Program-made: the position numbers and the translations under genes
Shown here: one piece after another, positions 5,802 to 9,853 of the stretch
Layout: each line of letters opens with the position of its first letter
How positions within the stretch are numbered: the stretch's first letter is position 1
The notes under the pieces: generated by a model
Told to the model about the DNA's origin: nothing
Databases searched by the model: none
What the model saw: the letters and a program-made list of their open reading frames with translations, nothing else
DNA from: Omnitrophica WOR_2 bacterium RBG_13_41_10
Lineage (GTDB): Bacteria > Omnitrophota > Gorgyraeia > Gygaellales > Profunditerraquicolaceae
Length of the DNA stretch: 9,853 nucleotides
Assembly (NCBI GenBank): GCA_001805465.1
Contig: MHGH01000013.1
Coordinates: 215,504 to 225,356 of the forward strand
Direction of reading: 5' to 3'

Positions 5802-7115
5802 CTATTGGGGTATATTTTTTATGGCTTCGTTAGCACTGGCGCTTTGATAAATCAGATTTACCCATGGGGTAAGCGTCTGCACAAAGTCATCAATATTGCC
5901 AATAAGGCTATGCGGAACAAATATTACATCTTGCGCCTGAATTAATACATTTTCCTTTAATTTTGCGTTCTTTAAGAAAGCTGCTATATTGGCAGAAATA
6001 ACTTGGGGCTTATTATTTATATCCCCCCTTATTATGAGGATATTATTTTTGACGGCAAACTTGGTGTAGTTACCTGCCAAAGCAAGAGCCTCTATTAAAC
6101 GTATATCGCCTGTAAAGGTATAAACACCAGGGGTCTTAACGTCACCCAACACAATAATCTTCTTGCCTCCGAATTTCTTAATCATTACCGAGACCTCAGG
6201 GTTTTCCTCCAAAAATAGCTCTTCAGGCATATCTTTCTTCCAGCCAAATGACCTTACCATTATTGAAACCTGAGGTTCCTTGACATAATTACTTAATTCT
6301 TTAGTTAATTCTTCATCCAACTGAGTTAAAGTCCTTCCTATTGCTTTTATGTCCCCTACTAAGGGGAAAGAAATCATGCCATCAGGCCGTACAATTATAT
6401 CGGAAGTTAAATCCGGCTCTTTCCAAACAGAAATACCCAAGGTATCACCTGAGCCAACGAGATATTCTGCTTTTTCTTCTGCTTTTTCAGAAAGAGAGGG
6501 CTTAAGTTTCTTCCGTGTGAATTCCGTTAATCCCTGGGTTATTTTTTCAGCTAATTCCGGAACAGTCATACCAGAAACCTGAATCTCTCCTATTAATGGA
6601 AAAGAAATTGCCCCATCAGGCCGCACGATTAATTCACGAGTCAATTCAGGATGACGCCAGACAGATACTTCTAAAGTATCTTCTTTGTCTATTTTATAGA
6701 CAATATTAGGGGGGGGCGGCATCTGGTCAGCCGTAATATTTATAGGGGATGGCTCTTGCGGTTTAGGCATAACTTCTTCTGTAAGTGTAATTTTTTGGCC
6801 TGTTTTATCTTCAATCAACTTTATATATTTTAACACCGGCTCATAGCTAGGATCCCAATATAAGACCCTTTGGAATTGAGCTGTTGCTTCTTCATAATGG
6901 CCTTTTTTATAACGCTCTTTCCCCTGCTTATAATAATATTCTCGAAAATATTCTTTTAGCTGTGTTGTTTTCTGCTGCTCCGCATCTTCGGTTATTTTCT
7001 TTTCCATCTCGGTTTCTGCAGAGTTTATAGGCGTAGCTACTTCTTGGGCATAGGCAAAGTATGAATAATGCATTAAGCCCACCGCCAAAAAACTAATAAC
7101 TAATTTCTTCATCAT
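5802..7115 (-). CDS. Secreted TPR / duplicated Poly_export / SLBB protein (Wza-like)
   Basis: 437 aa. Signal peptide 1-23 (MMKKLVISFLAVGL..., cut after AYA, before QE); no lipobox and no cysteine, so not a lipoprotein, unlike Wza. A TPR-like helix pair spans about 58-100 (GKERYKKGHYEEATAQFQRV). A Pro-rich linker (117-137) leads to two Poly_export domains, about 139-200 and 217-290, sharing RPDG[AM]ISFPL[IV]G[ED]I; the internal shift is about 78 residues. VSIMVRSFGWKK (284-295) recurs as VSVMIKKFGGKK (308-319) at the start of an SLBB-like part (VLGDVKTPGVYTF, 322-334; ALALAGNYTKF, 343-353). The family forms outer-membrane or periplasmic channels for polysaccharide export. No glycosyltransferase, Wzc or flippase gene is in the window, so the cargo is open. 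RBS GAGGTG, 5 nt before the ATG; the gene follows the response regulator by 37 nt and probably shares its transcript. Confidence 0.87.
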   Translation of the reverse strand: MMKKLVISFLAVGLMHYSYFAYAQEVATPINSAETEMEKKITEDAEQQKTTQLKEYFREYYYKQGKERYKKGHYEEATAQFQRVLYWDPSYEPVLKYIKLIEDKTGQKITLTEEVMPKPQEPSPINITADQMPPPPNIVYKIDKEDTLEVSVWRHPELTRELIVRPDGAISFPLIGEIQVSGMTVPELAEKITQGLTEFTRKKLKPSLSEKAEEKAEYLVGSGDTLGISVWKEPDLTSDIIVRPDGMISFPLVGDIKAIGRTLTQLDEELTKELSNYVKEPQVSIMVRSFGWKKDMPEELFLEENPEVSVMIKKFGGKKIIVLGDVKTPGVYTFTGDIRLIEALALAGNYTKFAVKNNILIIRGDINNKPQVISANIAAFLKNAKLKENVLIQAQDVIFVPHSLIGNIDDFVQTLTPWVNLIYQSASANEAIKNIPQ

Positions 7116-7152
7116 CGCCTCACCTCGTTTTAGAAATTTTCTTTTTGTTCTC

Positions 7153-7536
7153 TTACTTTAGGCCTTTATGGCGTCTTAATACCGTTTCGATTAATGTGCT
7201 GCTTTCTGTAAAGTCCTTATCTTTATAGAAAAGCCCGGATACTCCATATTTCTCTGCCTCTATTCTTTTCTCATCTGCAGCATAGGCTGTAATTATAATT
7301 ACCGGAGTATCCTTATTTATCTCTCTTATCTTTTTGAGCGTCTCGACCCCATCCATCACCGGCATATGCATATCTAAGAATATAATATCTACCGGACCCT
7401 TATTCAATACATCTAAGGCTTCTTTTCCGTTGGCCGCGGTAATGACATCATAACCTTTGGTGCGCAACCAATAATCCATAGTAAAAAGAAAATCTTTCTC
7501 ATCATCTACTACTAGAACACGAATAGGATTATCCAT
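7153..7536 (-). CDS. REC-only response regulator
   Basis: 127 aa, a single receiver domain without output domain. The acidic pocket is D11 and D12 (VLVVDDEKDF), the phospho-acceptor is D55 (IIFLDMHMPVMDG), the switch Thr is T83 (IIITAY) and the conserved Lys is K105 (FYKDKD). The frame is open further upstream to an ATG at 7593, but that start lies inside the kinase gene and has no ribosome site. The ATG at 7536 has AAGGAGGG 8 nt upstream and begins the receiver fold at the usual place. It overlaps the kinase stop by 8 nt, so the pair is co-translated and almost surely a cognate couple. With no DNA-binding domain, it must act by protein contact or as a phosphorelay intermediate. CheY- and Spo0F-like regulators are the structural parallels. 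Confidence 0.92.
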   Translation of the reverse strand: MDNPIRVLVVDDEKDFLFTMDYWLRTKGYDVITAANGKEALDVLNKGPVDIIFLDMHMPVMDGVETLKKIREINKDTPVIIITAYAADEKRIEAEKYGVSGLFYKDKDFTESSTLIETVLRRHKGLK

Positions 7537-9715
7537 TTTTTGTACCCTCCTTATCCAAAGGAAGCAGAAAAGAAAATTTACTTCCTTGGCCAACCTCGCT
7601 TTCTACCCAAATTTTTCCCCCATGCATCTGGACAATTTCTTTAGCTATTGCCAGGCCCAAACCAGTACCGCTTCCGTTAGCTGGACCTGCTACGCTTGCT
7701 TGCTCGAACTTATTAAAAATCCGTTCTGAATCTTTCTTATCTATACCCATCCCGGTATCAATCACCGATACTTCTATGGCCTTGTTTTTAAAAGAATCAT
7801 CAGCTATCCTTTCTTTTAGCACTATGCTTATTTTTCCGCCTTCAGGGGTAAATTTAATCGCATTACCTACCAGGTTGGTAATTACTTGCGTGATGCGGTC
7901 TTTGTCAATAAATAGCTCGGTTTTGGCAGGCAAAGGCGCTGTTTCCAAAGTTATATTTTTAGCTCTTGCCCAACCATTCAAAAACTCTGCTAAGGTTCGT
8001 ACTAATTCATTTATCTCAAAGACATCGGGTTTTAATTTAAATTTTCCTGCCTCGATAGAAGCCATATCCAAAAGATCGTTAATAAGATTGCGCAGGCGAT
8101 TAAGATTATTTTTTGCGTTCGTAAAAAATTTCTCTTGGGTATCGTTTAATTTATCTTTAAGTTCTCCGCCTAAAATCGCTAGGCTCTGTTGGATTACTAT
8201 TAAAGGTGTACGTAATTCATGAGAAACATTAGTGACAAAACTGGACTTTAGTTTTTCAATCTCTTTCTGGCGCGTAATATCATTTAAAACCGTTACCATA
8301 CCCACGGCCTTGCCATCCTGATTTTCTACAACCGCAGAACTAGTCCTGAGGACTCTTTTGGTGGATTCATCGGGGCTAAAAAGCTCTATTTCCTTGGTAA
8401 GGTTACCTTCGTTATCGGGTTTTAGTTCTTTAGGAAGCATTAAGAGATGCTCCTCTCTAATATTATCACGCAAGAGTTTGCCTCCCGCTTCTTCCTTATT
8501 CACGTTTAAGAGTTTCTCCGCAGCGGGATTCATCAATAAGATCTTGCCATCCTTATCTACTACCACTAAGCCTTCTGCCATATGATGTATAATATTTTCT
8601 ACGCGTTCTTTTTCATTGATGGCTTCTTTATTTTTCTTCTTAAGGTCATCGGTATCTCTCGATTGATTCTGCAGCTGCTCTAATTCTTTCCTTAAACGGC
8701 TGTTTTCATCTTTTAAATTGATTAATTCTTCCTTATCTGTCTTGGTCACCTTTGTCTGAAATTCATTTAAGCTGTTTTGCATCTCTAAAATAAAATTATT
8801 CAATTCCGGCTCGGTTATCTTATTTTGTAAAAGCCTGTCTTTTAGTTTAGGAATTATTCTTTTTGTATCATCTTCCTTAAGATAAAATCGTTTAAAAATA
8901 TCTCTTAAAAATGGGCCCCATTTTTTCTTCTGGGCATATTCTAGAATAATTGCCTCTATTAAAATGGCATCAAGGTACCGATTCTCCTTATCAGTAAATA
9001 AAGCTTTAAGTTTTCCTGACTTATCTTTGTCTTGAACAACCGAGGCAAATTTATTTAATTGCGAAAAGGCCTTATCGGCGGACTTGGCAACCTCAACTTT
9101 TCCTTTGGCGTCTTTATCTTTTGCTTCCTGAATCAATAAATTACCAACTGCCTCCAAGTTTTTATCAAGTTGCGAACCATCATCTAAATTACTCTTTAAA
9201 ATCTCTTTTAATTTAAGCATGAAGTCGGCTGTATCTATAATTTTAGTTTTCTGGCGTGAAACAACTTCTTTACCCTTTTCAACCTTCACATAAGAAAAGA
9301 GATTTACCTTGATATGTTTAATCCCCTTCTCGGATAAAAGCTGGCTGATGCCCGCTCCTTTTTTAAGATCTTCGCTCTTCAGTAACATCATTGTTAAAAA
9401 TTGCTCTAACTCTTCAACCGACAGCCCTTCGGAAAAAGTAATACTTTCTGCTTGAAGCTTGTTGAATTCAGCTATAAACTCCTCTAACAATGTCTGTGCG
9501 CTACTTGTAATGGCTTGCCCTTCTACCAATATCTTATCCTGGCCAGAGAGGCTGAAAGTTAATTGTTTTTTTAAAGCCAAGGCCTTAGAGAGAACTGCAT
9601 ATGCATCCGAAAGGGTGCTCCTAACTATAGGGTGATTGGCAGGATAAAGAAAAAATTTATTCAGTGCGGTGATTAATACGTTTATAATCTGCGGGTATAT
9701 TTCATTGTCTGCCAT
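7529..9715 (-). CDS. Cytoplasmic PAS-domain hybrid-type sensor histidine kinase
   Basis: 728 aa, no signal peptide or membrane segment (no receiver domain either; 'hybrid-type' refers only to its mixed N-terminus). Residues 1-145 form an alpha/beta region (LNKFFLYPANHPIV, 18-31; ILVEGQAI, 62-69; ITFSEGLSVEELEQFL, 92-107) resembling N-termini of some HD-GYP-type signalling proteins; I cannot name it. A charged helical region (160-325) and a coiled coil (about 328-375) lead to a PAS domain (about 375-485: EGLVVVDKDGKILLMNPAAEKLL region). HisKA follows with FVTNVSHELRTPL, His499. The ATPase has the N box TNLVGNAIKF (613-622), DTGMGI (653-658) and GTGLGLAIAKEIVQMHGG (683-700). It probably senses a cytoplasmic or redox cue and passes phosphate to the overlapping REC protein. 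First gene of the operon; the ATG has no Shine-Dalgarno sequence and lies a few bases after the predicted transcription start. Confidence 0.93.
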   Translation of the reverse strand: MADNEIYPQIINVLITALNKFFLYPANHPIVRSTLSDAYAVLSKALALKKQLTFSLSGQDKILVEGQAITSSAQTLLEEFIAEFNKLQAESITFSEGLSVEELEQFLTMMLLKSEDLKKGAGISQLLSEKGIKHIKVNLFSYVKVEKGKEVVSRQKTKIIDTADFMLKLKEILKSNLDDGSQLDKNLEAVGNLLIQEAKDKDAKGKVEVAKSADKAFSQLNKFASVVQDKDKSGKLKALFTDKENRYLDAILIEAIILEYAQKKKWGPFLRDIFKRFYLKEDDTKRIIPKLKDRLLQNKITEPELNNFILEMQNSLNEFQTKVTKTDKEELINLKDENSRLRKELEQLQNQSRDTDDLKKKNKEAINEKERVENIIHHMAEGLVVVDKDGKILLMNPAAEKLLNVNKEEAGGKLLRDNIREEHLLMLPKELKPDNEGNLTKEIELFSPDESTKRVLRTSSAVVENQDGKAVGMVTVLNDITRQKEIEKLKSSFVTNVSHELRTPLIVIQQSLAILGGELKDKLNDTQEKFFTNAKNNLNRLRNLINDLLDMASIEAGKFKLKPDVFEINELVRTLAEFLNGWARAKNITLETAPLPAKTELFIDKDRITQVITNLVGNAIKFTPEGGKISIVLKERIADDSFKNKAIEVSVIDTGMGIDKKDSERIFNKFEQASVAGPANGSGTGLGLAIAKEIVQMHGGKIWVESEVGQGSKFSFLLPLDKEGTKNG
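7545..7552 (-). promoter_or_regulatory. Ribosome binding site deciding the response-regulator start
   Basis: AAGGAGGG, inside the last codons of the kinase gene, 8 nt before the ATG at 7536. It fixes that ATG over the in-frame ATG at 7593. Confidence 0.8.
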
Positions 9716-9724
9716 AATTAATCA

Positions 9725-9753
9725 ATTTTAAACCAATTTTGTCCTTAAGTCAA
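9725..9753 (-). promoter_or_regulatory. Sigma70-type promoter for the operon
   Basis: TTGACT (-35, 9748-9753), a 17-bp spacer and TAAAAT (-10, 9725-9730), each hexamer 5 of 6 to consensus. Transcription would start near 9718, about 3 nt before the kinase ATG at 9715, implying a leaderless or nearly leaderless mRNA. It is the best promoter-like sequence I found in the window. Confidence 0.6.
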
Positions 9754-9763
9754 TTGGATATAT

Positions 9764-9853
9764 AGTAAATGGGGTCAGAATTATTTTTTTCCTAAAAATG
9801 CGGTCAGATGAAAAAATAATTCTGACCCCATTTACTGCTGACCCCATTTACTG
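9764..9853. repeat. REP-like inverted repeat plus tandem 16-mer
   Basis: A perfect 26-bp inverted repeat (arms 9764-9789 and 9811-9836, loop 21 nt) carries the core TAAATGGGGTCAGAATTA. The loop contains a degenerate copy (AAATGCGGTCAG). The right arm leads into two perfect tandem copies of CTGACCCCATTTACTG (9822-9837 and 9838-9853), the second ending at the window edge. GGGGTCAG-core palindromes of this type occur as dispersed repeats, often near REP-associated tyrosine transposases. No transposase is in the window. As RNA it could form a strong hairpin and end transcription from either side. Confidence 0.8.

Noticed and set aside
7537..7593. Longer response-regulator start (19 extra residues)
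   Set aside because: It lies wholly inside the kinase gene, has no ribosome site, and the extra residues are not part of a receiver fold; the ATG at 7536 has a strong site.
7776..8222. Plus-strand open frame opposite the histidine kinase
   Set aside because: It lies opposite conserved kinase motifs and has no recognisable domain; a shadow of the real gene. The same holds for the plus-strand frames around 1493, 3079, 3561, 4169, 6349 and 8358.

Overview
The window holds nine genes, all on the minus strand and tightly spaced. It reads as one transcription unit running from about 9715 down to 14. Base composition is moderate to AT-rich. The gene set (soluble PAS histidine kinase, secreted TPR/Poly_export protein, several SPASM radical SAM enzymes) would suit an uncultivated Gram-negative lineage such as Omnitrophota. 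That placement is an impression from gene style, not something a marker gene here proves.

Layout in transcription order. (i) 9853-9764: intergenic repeat with a perfect 26-bp inverted repeat and a tandem 16-mer. (ii) 9753-9725: a good sigma70-type promoter whose predicted start lies only a few bases before the first ATG. (iii) 9715-7153: a cytoplasmic PAS histidine kinase overlapping a REC-only response regulator. (iv) 7115-5802: a signal-peptide protein with a TPR and two Poly_export domains followed by an SLBB-like region. (v) 5756-14: a probable RiPP (ribosomally made, modified peptide) locus: radical SAM/SPASM enzyme, PqqD-like RRE protein with a Cys-rich precursor-like tail, second radical SAM/SPASM enzyme, HPr-kinase-like protein, class I methyltransferase, third radical SAM/SPASM enzyme. 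The locus may continue past position 1.

The most interesting object is the 178-aa protein at 4076-4612. Its N-terminal half is a PqqD-type peptide-recognition domain. Its C-terminal half looks like a RiPP substrate: a leader-like PYKSPEI...PEQAVL stretch, then a short tail with CC, CC and C cysteines ending in a Ser-rich segment. Substrate and recognition domain thus appear fused in one chain. Three SPASM enzymes would act on it, a kinase related to lasso-peptide kinases may phosphorylate the Ser tail, and a methyltransferase may add a further group. No protease or ABC exporter lies inside the window. The Poly_export/SLBB protein and the two-component pair may link the product to the envelope or to a signal, but that is inference from position only.

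Small 7-bp-period repeat arrays sit at three places in the operon. One is exactly in the linker between RRE and precursor parts. One makes a 10-residue insertion just after the iron-sulfur motif of one radical SAM enzyme. One supplies the stop codon of another. The 3' end of the kinase gene also shows signs of a frameshift in an AT run.
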